From contig NZ_RCZE01000001.1 in assembly GCF_006438915.1 (NCBI RefSeq), forward strand, positions 358,325 to 422,324: 64,000 bases of DNA, read 5' to 3'. Position numbers and translations under genes: made by a program. Source of the stretch: Pseudomonas arsenicoxydans. Its GTDB lineage: Bacteria; Pseudomonadota; Gammaproteobacteria; Pseudomonadales; Pseudomonadaceae. The notes below the pieces were generated by a model. It saw only the letters and a list, made by a program, of their open reading frames with translations, had not been told where the DNA came from and did not search any database. Position 1 is the first letter of the stretch. Each line of letters begins with the position of its first letter. Positions 1 to 9,023 of the stretch are shown piece after piece.

Positions 1-2553
1 CGTTGGTTCCTGGCGCAGCCGTGGGTCAACGAGTGGCTGCTGGAAGTGTTCAACGAGGGCAATGCCCACCGCTCACGCGCCGAGCTGGACACCGATATCC
101 GCGCCAACTATCACCTGGCGCACTACCTCAATTTGCTCAGCCTGTTGAGCACGCCGTCCGCCGCCCAGCAATCGACGGCCCGGGTGAAAGTTGAAATCCC
201 CGAGCTGAAAGTGGTCGCCAACGACAGCAATGGCCTGGTCAAACCGATCCCGGTGGACCTGGTGCTGGACGTCGGCAACTCGCGCACCTGCGGCATCCTG
301 ATCGAAAACCACGGTCAGGCCGGCTCCGGGCTGAAGCAGAACTACGTGCTGGAACTGCGTGACCTGATCACCCCCGAACACACCTACAACCTGCCGTTCG
401 AAAGCCGCGTGGAGTTCGCGCAAGCGTATTTCGGCAAGGACCACTGCTCGGTCAAGAGCGGCCGGCACGATGCGTTCCAGTGGGCGACGATTGCCCGCGT
501 CGGCAACGAAGCCAGCCGTCTGGCCAGCCGTCGTCGCGGCACCGAAGGCTCCACCGGCCTGTCCAGCCCGAAACGCTACCTGTGGGACGAAAACGCCTAC
601 GGCCATGGCTGGCGTTTCAACTGTTCGTACATCAAGACCGACAGCGAGCCGTACGCCACCGCCGCGCCGTTCTCGCACCTGATCAACGAAACCGGCGAGG
701 CGCTGTACAGCCTCGAAGAAGATGATCGCCTGCCGGTGTTCATGCCGCGTTACTCGCGCAGCTCGCTGATGACCTTCATGCTCGCCGAAGTGCTGGCCCA
801 GGCGCTGTCGCAAATCAACAGCCCGGCCCAACGCTCGCGCCAGGGTCACACCCGCGTGCCGCGCCAGCTCAACAGCATCACCCTGACCGTGCCGCCGGGC
901 ATGCCCCAGGCCGAGCGCAGCATCCTCAACGAACGCATGCTGCAAGCCATCGGCCTGGTGTGGAAAAGCCTCGGCTGGCATGCCGGCGAGGAAGATCCGC
1001 ATCTGGATCAGGCCGTCAGCCCTCGCACCCCGATCCCGAGCATTCGCGTGGAATGGGACGAAGCCTCCTGCGGCCAGTTGGTGTACCTGTACACCGAGGT
1101 CAACGAGAATTTTGCCGGTCACCCGGAAGAGTTTTTCGACACCATCGCCCGGCCTGACAAGACCGACCGCGAACGCATCACCCTGGCGACCATCGACATC
1201 GGCGGCGGCACCACCGACCTGGTGATCACCGACTACCGCCTCGACCGCGCCGGCAACACTGGCAGCGGCAGTAACGTGCACATCGTGCCCGAGCAGCGTT
1301 TTCGCGATGGCTTCAAGGTGGCCGGCGACGACATCCTGCTGGACGTGATTCAGGACTTCATCCTGCCGAGCTTCGAAAAAGCCTTGCAGAACGCCGGCGT
1401 GAAAGCCCCGGACTCACTGATGTCACGCCTGTGTGGCGACGAATCGGTGAGCGCTCAGGACATGATCCTGCGCCAGCAATTGAACCTGCAGGTGTTCGTC
1501 CCGTTGGGCCTGGCGCTGCTCAAGGCGTACGAGCATTACGATCCGCAGGTCCCGCAAGAAGTCACCCCGCAAAGCTATCGCCAATTGCTCGGGGACAACG
1601 CGATCAGCCAGACCGTGCTCGACTACGTCAACGCCGCCGTGCGCCGCGATGTCGGTGCTCAGAGCGGTTTCGACCTGTATGCCGCGCCGATCAGTTTCGA
1701 CCTGCAAAAGCTCCACGCCGCGTTCCTCAACGACCAGATCAACATCACCAAGATTCTCGGTGCGCTGTGTGAAGTGGTGGCGCATTACCCGTGCGACGTC
1801 CTGCTGCTGACCGGCCGCCCTTCGCGCCTGCCCGGCATCCAGGCGTTCATTCGCAAGGTGTTGCCGCTGCCACCGGGACGCATTCTGGCGCTGCAAAACT
1901 ACCGCACCGGCGGCTGGTATCCGTTTCACAAGAACGGCCGGATCGACGACCCGAAAAGCACCGCGTCGGTCGGCGCGATGCTCTGCCTGTTGTGCGCCAA
2001 CCACAGCGTGCCGAACTTTTACTTCCGGGCATCGGCGCTCAAGCCGTATTCGACGGTCAAGAATATCGGCGTGATCGACCTGAACAACGTGATCAAGGAT
2101 GCCGATGTGCTGTACCGCGACATCCAGTCCGAAGACTACAAAATCAAGCTGCCGGAAATCGGCGTGGGCGACGCCGCCGACACGCCACAGCTGGAAATGC
2201 GCGGCGATCTGCGCCTCGGTTTCCGCCAACTGGCCGCTGACCGCTGGGCCGCCTCGCCGCTGTACACCTTGCGGTTCACCAAGGCCGGTCGGGAGAAATT
2301 TTCCCGGGCGATCGGTGAAAACGGCAGTGCGCCGTTGCTCAAAGTACGGTTCGAGGTCAAGCCGGCAGACAAGTACACCCGCAAGCAGGATCTGGTCAGC
2401 GACCGCCTCTCGGTTCGCAACATCGAATCCAACTGTAACAACGTCAACTTCAACCCGCGCAGCGACCTCGAGCTGGAACTCAACACCATGCTCGACGCCG
2501 GCCTGAGCGAGACCAAGTACTGGCTCGACAGTGGAAGTGTGAAACGCAAATGA
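1..2553 (+). CDS. SrfB-like actin-fold ATPase (5' end outside window)
   Basis: The reading frame is open from base 1, so the start lies upstream; about 850 residues are visible and the family is roughly 1000. Three ATP-binding signatures of the actin/Hsp70/FtsA fold can be read: a phosphate-1 loop DVGNSRTCG (about nt 268-294), a phosphate-2 loop DIGGGTTD (about 1195-1218) and an adenosine motif LLLTGRPSRLPG (about 1801-1836). The overall sequence matches the SrfB family, named from the Salmonella SsrB-regulated srfABC genes. There is no signal peptide in the visible part, so it should be cytoplasmic. Its stop overlaps the next start (ATGA), so the two are probably co-translated. The family assignment is good; the cellular role is unknown. 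Confidence 0.8.
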   Translation, partial: RWFLAQPWVNEWLLEVFNEGNAHRSRAELDTDIRANYHLAHYLNLLSLLSTPSAAQQSTARVKVEIPELKVVANDSNGLVKPIPVDLVLDVGNSRTCGILIENHGQAGSGLKQNYVLELRDLITPEHTYNLPFESRVEFAQAYFGKDHCSVKSGRHDAFQWATIARVGNEASRLASRRRGTEGSTGLSSPKRYLWDENAYGHGWRFNCSYIKTDSEPYATAAPFSHLINETGEALYSLEEDDRLPVFMPRYSRSSLMTFMLAEVLAQALSQINSPAQRSRQGHTRVPRQLNSITLTVPPGMPQAERSILNERMLQAIGLVWKSLGWHAGEEDPHLDQAVSPRTPIPSIRVEWDEASCGQLVYLYTEVNENFAGHPEEFFDTIARPDKTDRERITLATIDIGGGTTDLVITDYRLDRAGNTGSGSNVHIVPEQRFRDGFKVAGDDILLDVIQDFILPSFEKALQNAGVKAPDSLMSRLCGDESVSAQDMILRQQLNLQVFVPLGLALLKAYEHYDPQVPQEVTPQSYRQLLGDNAISQTVLDYVNAAVRRDVGAQSGFDLYAAPISFDLQKLHAAFLNDQINITKILGALCEVVAHYPCDVLLLTGRPSRLPGIQAFIRKVLPLPPGRILALQNYRTGGWYPFHKNGRIDDPKSTASVGAMLCLLCANHSVPNFYFRASALKPYSTVKNIGVIDLNNVIKDADVLYRDIQSEDYKIKLPEIGVGDAADTPQLEMRGDLRLGFRQLAADRWAASPLYTLRFTKAGREKFSRAIGENGSAPLLKVRFEVKPADKYTRKQDLVSDRLSVRNIESNCNNVNFNPRSDLELELNTMLDAGLSETKYWLDSGSVKRK

Positions 2554-5273
2554 ATGACCTGACCCCCGATCAAACTCAGCTCTCTGCCAGTTGGGCCGCT
2601 GTTTATGAAGGCGCCGGTCAGGCGCTGGACTGGATTGCCCAGACGCGCGGCAACGCACCGCGCCTGGACAGCGAAGCCGACAACCTGAACATCCGCCTGC
2701 ACCGTGCCCGCAACCTGGCTCACAGCCTCGGCCGCGTGGCCTGCACGCCGATGACCATTGGCTTTTTCGGCTTGTCCCAGGCCGGCAAGTCCTACCTGAT
2801 TTCGGCCCTCGCGGCGGGTCAGAACGGCAAACTGGAAACCGATTTCGGCGGCCAGCGCCTGGACTTCATCAAGCACATCAACCCGGTGGGTGGCGGCAAG
2901 GAAGCCACCGGCCTGGTGACGCGCTTCAGCCGTCGTGCCACGGAAAGCCAGGACAATGAGTTTCCGGTAGAGCTCACGCTGTTCAAGGAAATCGAGCTGG
3001 CGAAGATTCTCGCCAACTCCTGGTTCAAGGATTTCGACCTTGAGCGCATTTCCTACGAGATCGACGAAGAGCGCATCCAGCGCGTACTCAAACCGTTCGA
3101 AGGCCGCGAAACCGGACCGCTGCAAACCGGCGTCAACGCCGATGACCTGGTGTCGCTGTGGGATTACTTGCGCGACAACTTCCGCAACTCGGTGAAAAAA
3201 CTTGAGCACCTGTACTGGCCCAAGGCGTTGCAACTGGCGCCACGCCTGAATTTCCAGGAACGGGCCGAGCTGTTTTCGATCCTCTGGGGTGAGCAACGCG
3301 AGCTGACGCGGGTGTACCAGCAACTGGCCGGCGCCCTCCACACACTGGGCTTGCCTGAGACCGTGTTCGCACCGTTGAAGGCATTGGTGAGTTTCGAAAA
3401 CGACACCTACAGCCAGCGCGACAGCATCATGAACGTCGACATCCTCGAACGCTTTGGCAGCCCGCGGGATTTGCCGATCGAGGTTCGCCCCCTGATGGAC
3501 GGTCGCCTGCAAAACAGTCAGGCCATCCCGGTCGCGCAACTGGCAGCGTTGACCGCCGAAATGACCTTCCGCCTGATCGAAGCGCCGCTGGATGACATCG
3601 TCAATCAGGTCGACCTGCTGGACTTCCCCGGTTATCGCGGGCGCAAGAAACTGCACGAGATCGCCGATTCCAGCGACCCGCAATCCGCCACCAAGGACAA
3701 CTCCGTTTCGCAGCTGATCCTGCGGGGCAAGGTCGCGTACCTGTTCGAGCGCTACACCGACAACCAGGAAATGAACGCCCTGGTGGTTTGCACCGGTTCG
3801 ACCAAGCAGAGCGACGTCAACGACGTGGGCCCGGTGCTGACCCGCTGGATCGAAAAGACCCAGGGCGCCGACTCGGCCGCTCGCAGCAAGCGCGACACCG
3901 GTCTGATCTGGGCGCTGACCATGCTCGACCTGCGCATCACCAACTCCCTGAGCCTGACGCCGGATCAGTACGACGAGAGCTGGAACGGCATGGTCAAGCT
4001 GACCATGCTCGAACGCTTCGGCAGCCTGAGCTGGATGAGCGACTGGGCCGGCACCCCGTTCCAGAACACCTTCCTGGTGCGCAAGCCGCGCATGGACGCG
4101 GCGTTCATCGAGCAAGACGCGAGCGGTGCGGAAACCGGCCTCAATGCCATCTATCAGGAACGTGTCGACGCACTGGGCAGCAGCTTCGCCAGTAACGACC
4201 TGGTGTGCAAACACATCAAGAACCCGGCCAATGCCTGGGCAGAAATGCTGCGCAACGATGACGGTGGCATCAGCCACTTCAGCAGCAGCTTCACCGGCGT
4301 GGCCAACATCGAATTCAAATTGCAGCGCATCCGCGAGCAATTGAGCGAATGCCTCGAAGGCCTGACCACTCACGGCCTGAGCACCTGGTACCACGCCGAC
4401 GCCGATGGTGCCGCTGCCGCCAAGAAGGCCCAGGCGCAGATGATTCTGACCGGCCTGGGCCGTCGCCCTGCGGTGCTTGGCGAGCTGATCGATCAACTCG
4501 ACATGCCGAGCGAAGAAGTGCGCGACCTGTACCTCAGCGGCGTGTACGAAACCGATGACGAGCCGGCCGTTGACGATGAACCGGTCGCTCCGACACCGAG
4601 CCAGAGCCTGTACGGCAACGACACCGGTTTCGATTTCGATTTTGGTGACGACACGAGCGCTGACGCCCCCGTCAGCAACAACAGCAGCAGCAAAAACGGC
4701 ACTCCCGCGCCCGAGCTGCAAAGCAACGAGCATCGATTTGCCAAAGCCGCCTTCAAGGCCTGGATTGCGCATTTGCGTGAGCTGACCACCCGCCAGAGCC
4801 TGCTCAATCTGCTCGGTCTGGAAAAGGCCTTGCTCGAAGCGGTGGTCGACGAACTGATCACTGCCGGTTATCGACAGGATTTGCCGGGGCAACTGAGCCG
4901 CGCGGTTCTCAAGCGTGCACAAAGCGGCGCGCGGCGCGATCAACTGGTCGAACGCCAGGTGTTCGAAGTGCAACGTGTGCTGCGCGATTTCGTGTCATGG
5001 TTCGGCTACCTGCAGAAGCCGGTGAGCGAGCGTCCGAACAGCCGCGCCGGTGCCAAGGCGCCCCTGTTTTCGTTCTATACCGACGTCAGCCCGGGACAAG
5101 TGCCCGTGCTGCCGGCGCAACCGGCGAATCAGGCGCAGCGTTATCTCGGCGACTGGCTCTCGGGCCTGGCCTACCTCACGCAAGACAATGCCGGCCATGG
5201 TGCCGGACGTGAAATCACCCCTGAACAGAACGAACGGCTGGGCCAAGTGCTTAAAGCCTTCGCAGCGAGATAA
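2550..5273 (+). CDS. SrfC-like putative virulence factor, P-loop GTPase
   Basis: A 907-residue cytoplasmic protein. A Walker A loop GLSQAGKS lies at residues 74-81. A G3-like DxxG motif (LLDFPGYRGRK) lies near residue 358, the arrangement of large dynamin-like GTPases. An acidic, low-complexity linker (residues about 665-720, Glu/Asp/Ser-rich) precedes a helical C-terminal domain. This matches the SrfC/Virul_Fac family, which always sits beside SrfB. The ATG overlaps the SrfB stop by four bases, and three bases separate its stop from the next gene. The GTPase call is inferred from the motifs; nucleotide preference and target are unknown. Confidence 0.78.
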   Translation: MNDLTPDQTQLSASWAAVYEGAGQALDWIAQTRGNAPRLDSEADNLNIRLHRARNLAHSLGRVACTPMTIGFFGLSQAGKSYLISALAAGQNGKLETDFGGQRLDFIKHINPVGGGKEATGLVTRFSRRATESQDNEFPVELTLFKEIELAKILANSWFKDFDLERISYEIDEERIQRVLKPFEGRETGPLQTGVNADDLVSLWDYLRDNFRNSVKKLEHLYWPKALQLAPRLNFQERAELFSILWGEQRELTRVYQQLAGALHTLGLPETVFAPLKALVSFENDTYSQRDSIMNVDILERFGSPRDLPIEVRPLMDGRLQNSQAIPVAQLAALTAEMTFRLIEAPLDDIVNQVDLLDFPGYRGRKKLHEIADSSDPQSATKDNSVSQLILRGKVAYLFERYTDNQEMNALVVCTGSTKQSDVNDVGPVLTRWIEKTQGADSAARSKRDTGLIWALTMLDLRITNSLSLTPDQYDESWNGMVKLTMLERFGSLSWMSDWAGTPFQNTFLVRKPRMDAAFIEQDASGAETGLNAIYQERVDALGSSFASNDLVCKHIKNPANAWAEMLRNDDGGISHFSSSFTGVANIEFKLQRIREQLSECLEGLTTHGLSTWYHADADGAAAAKKAQAQMILTGLGRRPAVLGELIDQLDMPSEEVRDLYLSGVYETDDEPAVDDEPVAPTPSQSLYGNDTGFDFDFGDDTSADAPVSNNSSSKNGTPAPELQSNEHRFAKAAFKAWIAHLRELTTRQSLLNLLGLEKALLEAVVDELITAGYRQDLPGQLSRAVLKRAQSGARRDQLVERQVFEVQRVLRDFVSWFGYLQKPVSERPNSRAGAKAPLFSFYTDVSPGQVPVLPAQPANQAQRYLGDWLSGLAYLTQDNAGHGAGREITPEQNERLGQVLKAFAAR

Positions 5274-5276
5274 GCA

Positions 5277-6320
5277 ATGCCAATTCGTGTCGACCTGCTC
5301 GCGTTAGAGCCCAATGTGCCTGGCAAGGCCCGCCTTACTGTGAAGAAATGGCAGGGTAGCGAGGAACAGCTGGAGTTTTCCATTCAGCGTAACCAGGACG
5401 GTTTTTACCTCCAGGACCACAAGGCCTGGAGCAACAATCCCTTCTGGTTCAAGGTCTCGGTTTTCAACGTCACGGCCAGCGGTGACGGCCTGGAAGCTCA
5501 GGTCGGCCCGGACGTGGTGGACCCGCTGCTGGAAGGTGGCGCCAACTCGCAATTCCAGATCGAACTGCGTGAACAGAGCCACGGCCACTCCGACAAAGGC
5601 GTGGTTCGCCCAGGCGTTGGCGTCTTGCCATCCACGGCCGGCGGCCAGACGCGCTCGACGTATGGCGGCGCCGAACTGACCGCGCCGAGTGCACCAGCAC
5701 CAGCACCAGCACCGGAAATCCTGGAAATCCCGGAGTTGCCTGAACTGGTCCTGTCCACCGCCGAGCCGGAAGTGGAACTGGAGTCAGTGCCCCACGAGCC
5801 CGACTACGCACCACCTCCCCCTCCGGTGAAGAAAAGCAACAAAGGCCTGATCGGCCTGTTGATTGCCGTGCTGTTGCTGTTGGCCGCGGGTGGCGGATTC
5901 TGGTTCTACAAACGCACCCCGGCGCCTGCCCCGGTGGCCGCCAACCCTGCTGCCACACCGGCCGGCGCAGACGCTCAAGCGTGTACCGTGGAGAGCATGA
6001 ACAGCCTGCCTGAATTGACCTTCGTCCAGACCTGCATCAAGGCGGCGCCTGACAGTGCCAAGTTGCTGGAAATCATTAACCAGGCCAAGGCCGGCAAACA
6101 CTGCGGTGTCGCCCAACGGCTGTACGCCAACCGTGCCCAGGCCGGTGACGCGCTGATCGCCAACGCTTATGCCCGTGAATACGACCCTAAATACCTGAAG
6201 GCTAGCGAGTGCTTCCCGGTCGCGGACAACGCCACCGCCGCCTATTGGTACGAAACCATCCTCACCCAGGACCCGAACAACGCCGAAGCCAAGCAGCGTT
6301 TCGAGGAGTTGCAAAAGTGA
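5277..6320 (+). CDS. Single-pass membrane protein linking cytoplasmic beta domain to periplasmic helical domain
   Basis: 347 residues with a clear three-part design. An N-terminal soluble domain (1-115) is rich in beta-forming residues. A linker rich in Ala, Pro and Glu (135-185) follows. One hydrophobic segment starting GLIGLLIAVLLLLAAGGG lies at about residues 195-215. A C-terminal domain of about 110 residues contains four to five Cys and TPR/Sel1-like helices (ending AKQRFEELQK). There is no cleavable signal, so the N-terminus should be cytoplasmic and the Cys-rich tail periplasmic. It could join the SrfB/SrfC ATPases to the periplasmic vWA protein encoded next (stop and start share one base, TGATG). 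I do not recognise a named family. Confidence 0.7.
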   Translation: MPIRVDLLALEPNVPGKARLTVKKWQGSEEQLEFSIQRNQDGFYLQDHKAWSNNPFWFKVSVFNVTASGDGLEAQVGPDVVDPLLEGGANSQFQIELREQSHGHSDKGVVRPGVGVLPSTAGGQTRSTYGGAELTAPSAPAPAPAPEILEIPELPELVLSTAEPEVELESVPHEPDYAPPPPPVKKSNKGLIGLLIAVLLLLAAGGGFWFYKRTPAPAPVAANPAATPAGADAQACTVESMNSLPELTFVQTCIKAAPDSAKLLEIINQAKAGKHCGVAQRLYANRAQAGDALIANAYAREYDPKYLKASECFPVADNATAAYWYETILTQDPNNAEAKQRFEELQK

Positions 6321-8311
6321 TGCGCTCTCCCTTGAGTCGATTCCTGTTGAGCGGCGCCGCCCTGTTGGCGCTGTGCATCAGCCCGCTGTCCCAGGCCGAT
6401 GACAAACCGCTGATCCAGGCCGGTAAAAAAACCTTGTTCCAGCGCGTGCTGACCACCCCCGGCTGCAAGATCAGCCCGACGGCGGGCGGTGCCGCCGGTG
6501 ACGAACAGCCGGTTTTCACGCGCTTTTACGTGTACGAACGCGCCCAAGCGAACAACGCCGAATGGCTGAAAGTCGGCCCCGACAGCTACGGCAAAACCAT
6601 TGGCTGGTTGCCGGCCGGCTGCACCACCGACTGGAAGATGCAACTGACGCTGGCCTTCACCAACCCGGCCAACCGCGACCGCATGCTGTTCTTCAAGGAC
6701 CGCGCCACCGTCGAGGCCATCCTCGATGCGCCGGACCCGGTAAGCAAAGTTGCACCGCTGCGAGCCACGCTGAAAAAAGGCCAGCAAGCGCCAGGTGTAC
6801 TGGCCGAAGAACCTGAATTTTTCGTCGACCTGCAAAAGCAGTTCTACCTGCTGCCGGTGCTCAGTGGCGAAGAAGTCATGACCGAAAGCGGTTTCCGCAC
6901 GCGCCTGCTCAACGTCGCGTCGGTCAGCAAACCGGATGACAAGAATGCCAAGGGCGGTGCCGCCAACAGCGCAGCCGGCGGCAAGGCAGCCGAGGACAAA
7001 AACGCCAACCAACTGAAGGAATTCAGCGCAGCGGTGGTGTTTGTCATCGACTCGACGATTTCCATGGACCCGTACATCGACCGCACCCGCGAGGCGATCC
7101 GCAAGGTTTATCAGCAGATCGAAGCGCAGCACCTCGGCAAGCAGGTCAAGTTCGGCATGGTCGCTTTCCGCTCCAACACCCAGGCGGTGCCGGGGCTGGA
7201 ATACACCACCAAGATGTACGCCGACCCGACCAAGGTGAAAGACAGCGCCGACTTTTTTGCCAAGATCGCCGACCTCAAACAGGCCACCGTGTCGAGCAGC
7301 AGCTTCGATGAAGACTCGTTTGCAGGCGTCATGGAGAGCATCGACAAGGTCGACTGGAGCCAGTTCGGCGCGCGCTACGTGGTGCTGATCACCGATGCGG
7401 GCGCTATCGAAGGCGACGACAAACTGTCGAAGACCGGTTTGAGCGCCGCGCAGGTGCGTATGGAAGCCGCCAACCCGGGCGTGGCGATTTACACCCTGCA
7501 CTTGAAAACCCCGGCCGGGGCCAAGGACCACGCCAAGGCCGAGGCGCAGTACCGGAACCTGTCGACCTACCCGGGCACCAACACCTCGCTGTACTACCCG
7601 GTGAACGCGGGCGATGTGCATGAATTCGGGCGCAAGGTCGACGCACTGGCCACCGCGATTACCACCCAGGTGAAAGCCGCCTACATGGGCGAAGACGCCA
7701 TCGGCAGCGCGGCGAACGCCAAGCAGGACCCGGCCGAGAAGAAAATGCTCGAGGACGCGGCGCTGATCGGCCATGCCATGCAACTGGCCTATCTCGGCGA
7801 GAAGACCAACAGCAAGGCCCCGCCGGTGTTCAAGGCGTGGATCAGTGACCGCGACCTGATCAAGCAAAACATCCCGACCACCGATGTGCGGGTGCTGTTG
7901 ACCAAGTCACAGCTCAGCGACTTGAGCGACGTGATGAAAAAAATCCTCGATGCCGCCAACGAAGGCCTGATTTCGCCAACGGAAATGTTCGATCGCCTGC
8001 GCACAGTGGCAGCGACCATGGGCGCCGATCCCAATCAGCTCAAGCAAAACAGCAACGCCAAACTGGCGGACATGGGCGTGCTCGGCGAATACCTCGAAGA
8101 CCTGCCCTACCAGAGCGAAGTGCTGAACCTGGATGAAGAGACCTGGAAGAGCTGGGACGGTCTGGCGCAGGAGAAATTCATCCGCACGCTGAACACCAAA
8201 CTGCGGCATTACCAGCGTTACAACGCCGATGTCGATCGTTGGGTGGCGTTGGCCAAGGACAGCGATGCGCGGGACAACGTGTACCCCGTGCCACTGGAAA
8301 TGATGCCCTAA
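6320..8311 (+). CDS. Exported von Willebrand factor A domain protein
   Basis: 663 residues. I chose the ATG that shares a base with the preceding stop because it opens a classic Sec signal peptide (MRSPLSRFLLSGAALLALC, cleavage expected after SPLSQA). A region of about 200 residues follows, then a low-complexity Gly/Ala/Lys stretch, then a vWA domain from about residue 237. The domain has a MIDAS-like DSTIS in place of DxSxS and a second acidic loop (VVLITDAGA). The C-terminal 200 residues are helical. vWA domains bind partners through a divalent metal. The protein should be periplasmic, beside the tail of the upstream membrane protein. Substrate unknown. Confidence 0.78.
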   Translation: MRSPLSRFLLSGAALLALCISPLSQADDKPLIQAGKKTLFQRVLTTPGCKISPTAGGAAGDEQPVFTRFYVYERAQANNAEWLKVGPDSYGKTIGWLPAGCTTDWKMQLTLAFTNPANRDRMLFFKDRATVEAILDAPDPVSKVAPLRATLKKGQQAPGVLAEEPEFFVDLQKQFYLLPVLSGEEVMTESGFRTRLLNVASVSKPDDKNAKGGAANSAAGGKAAEDKNANQLKEFSAAVVFVIDSTISMDPYIDRTREAIRKVYQQIEAQHLGKQVKFGMVAFRSNTQAVPGLEYTTKMYADPTKVKDSADFFAKIADLKQATVSSSSFDEDSFAGVMESIDKVDWSQFGARYVVLITDAGAIEGDDKLSKTGLSAAQVRMEAANPGVAIYTLHLKTPAGAKDHAKAEAQYRNLSTYPGTNTSLYYPVNAGDVHEFGRKVDALATAITTQVKAAYMGEDAIGSAANAKQDPAEKKMLEDAALIGHAMQLAYLGEKTNSKAPPVFKAWISDRDLIKQNIPTTDVRVLLTKSQLSDLSDVMKKILDAANEGLISPTEMFDRLRTVAATMGADPNQLKQNSNAKLADMGVLGEYLEDLPYQSEVLNLDEETWKSWDGLAQEKFIRTLNTKLRHYQRYNADVDRWVALAKDSDARDNVYPVPLEMMP

Positions 8312-8321
8312 CGAGACGCTG

Positions 8322-9023
8322 ATGCTCGATATTAAGAACCTGCTGGTGCGCCGTGGTGAAGGCGCACAGGCTCATCATGTGCGTCTGCCGAACTTGCAGG
8401 TCGGTGCCGGGGAAATCCTCGCCATCACCGGCGAGAGCGGCAGCGGCAAAAGCACCTTGCTCGAAGCCATCGGCCTGTTGCTCGCACCGGTGGAACTCGA
8501 GCGCTTTCGCTTGGGCGCTACGCAGGCTCAGGACATCGCCCACCTGCTGGCGACCGACGACCAGCCGGCGCTTGCAGCGGTGCGTTCACGGCACTTGGGC
8601 TTCATTTTGCAGAGCGGCGGCTTGCTGCCATTCCTGAGCGTGCGCGACAACATCAGCCTGCCGCGCCGTTTGCTCGGGATGTCGGCGAAGAGCGAGCACA
8701 TCGACCACGCCGTCGACGTGTTGCGCCTGCAAGGGTTGCTGGATAAACAACCGCAGGCCTTGTCGATTGGCGAACGCCAGCGCGTCGCCTGCGTTCGGGC
8801 GATTGCCCATGAACCGCTGCTGCTGTTGGCCGATGAACCGACCGCCGCGCTCGACCCGCTCAGCGCCCGGCGTTTGTTCGAGTTGCTGCTGAGCCTGGTG
8901 TCGAGCATGGGTTTGAGTGCGCTCGTTGTGTCCCATGACTGGGCCTTGCTAAAGGATTTCGGCTTGCCGCGACTCGGCGCTATCAACCGTCAGGGAGAAA
9001 CACTGTTTGAACCGATGGACTGA
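8322..9023 (+). CDS. ABC transporter ATP-binding protein (LolD/MacB type)
   Basis: 233 residues, the full length of a LolD-like ATPase. Walker A is GESGSGKST (from residue 37), the Q-loop region is LGFILQSGGLLPFLSV, the signature is LSIGERQRV (canonical LSGGQ is altered to LSIGE) and Walker B is LLLLADEP followed by the H-loop SHDW. It pairs with the permease whose start lies inside its 3' end. Such two-gene exporters move lipoproteins or hydrophobic cargo or act mechanically across the envelope. Its place among envelope proteins and lipoproteins suggests service to the same system, which is inference. Confidence 0.88.
   Translation: MLDIKNLLVRRGEGAQAHHVRLPNLQVGAGEILAITGESGSGKSTLLEAIGLLLAPVELERFRLGATQAQDIAHLLATDDQPALAAVRSRHLGFILQSGGLLPFLSVRDNISLPRRLLGMSAKSEHIDHAVDVLRLQGLLDKQPQALSIGERQRVACVRAIAHEPLLLLADEPTAALDPLSARRLFELLLSLVSSMGLSALVVSHDWALLKDFGLPRLGAINRQGETLFEPMD

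Noticed and set aside
2136..4973. Very long open frame on the minus strand opposite the SrfB/SrfC-like genes
   Set aside because: It is a by-product of high-GC codon bias (third-position GC) in the real genes; no start signal, and the protein has no recognisable features.
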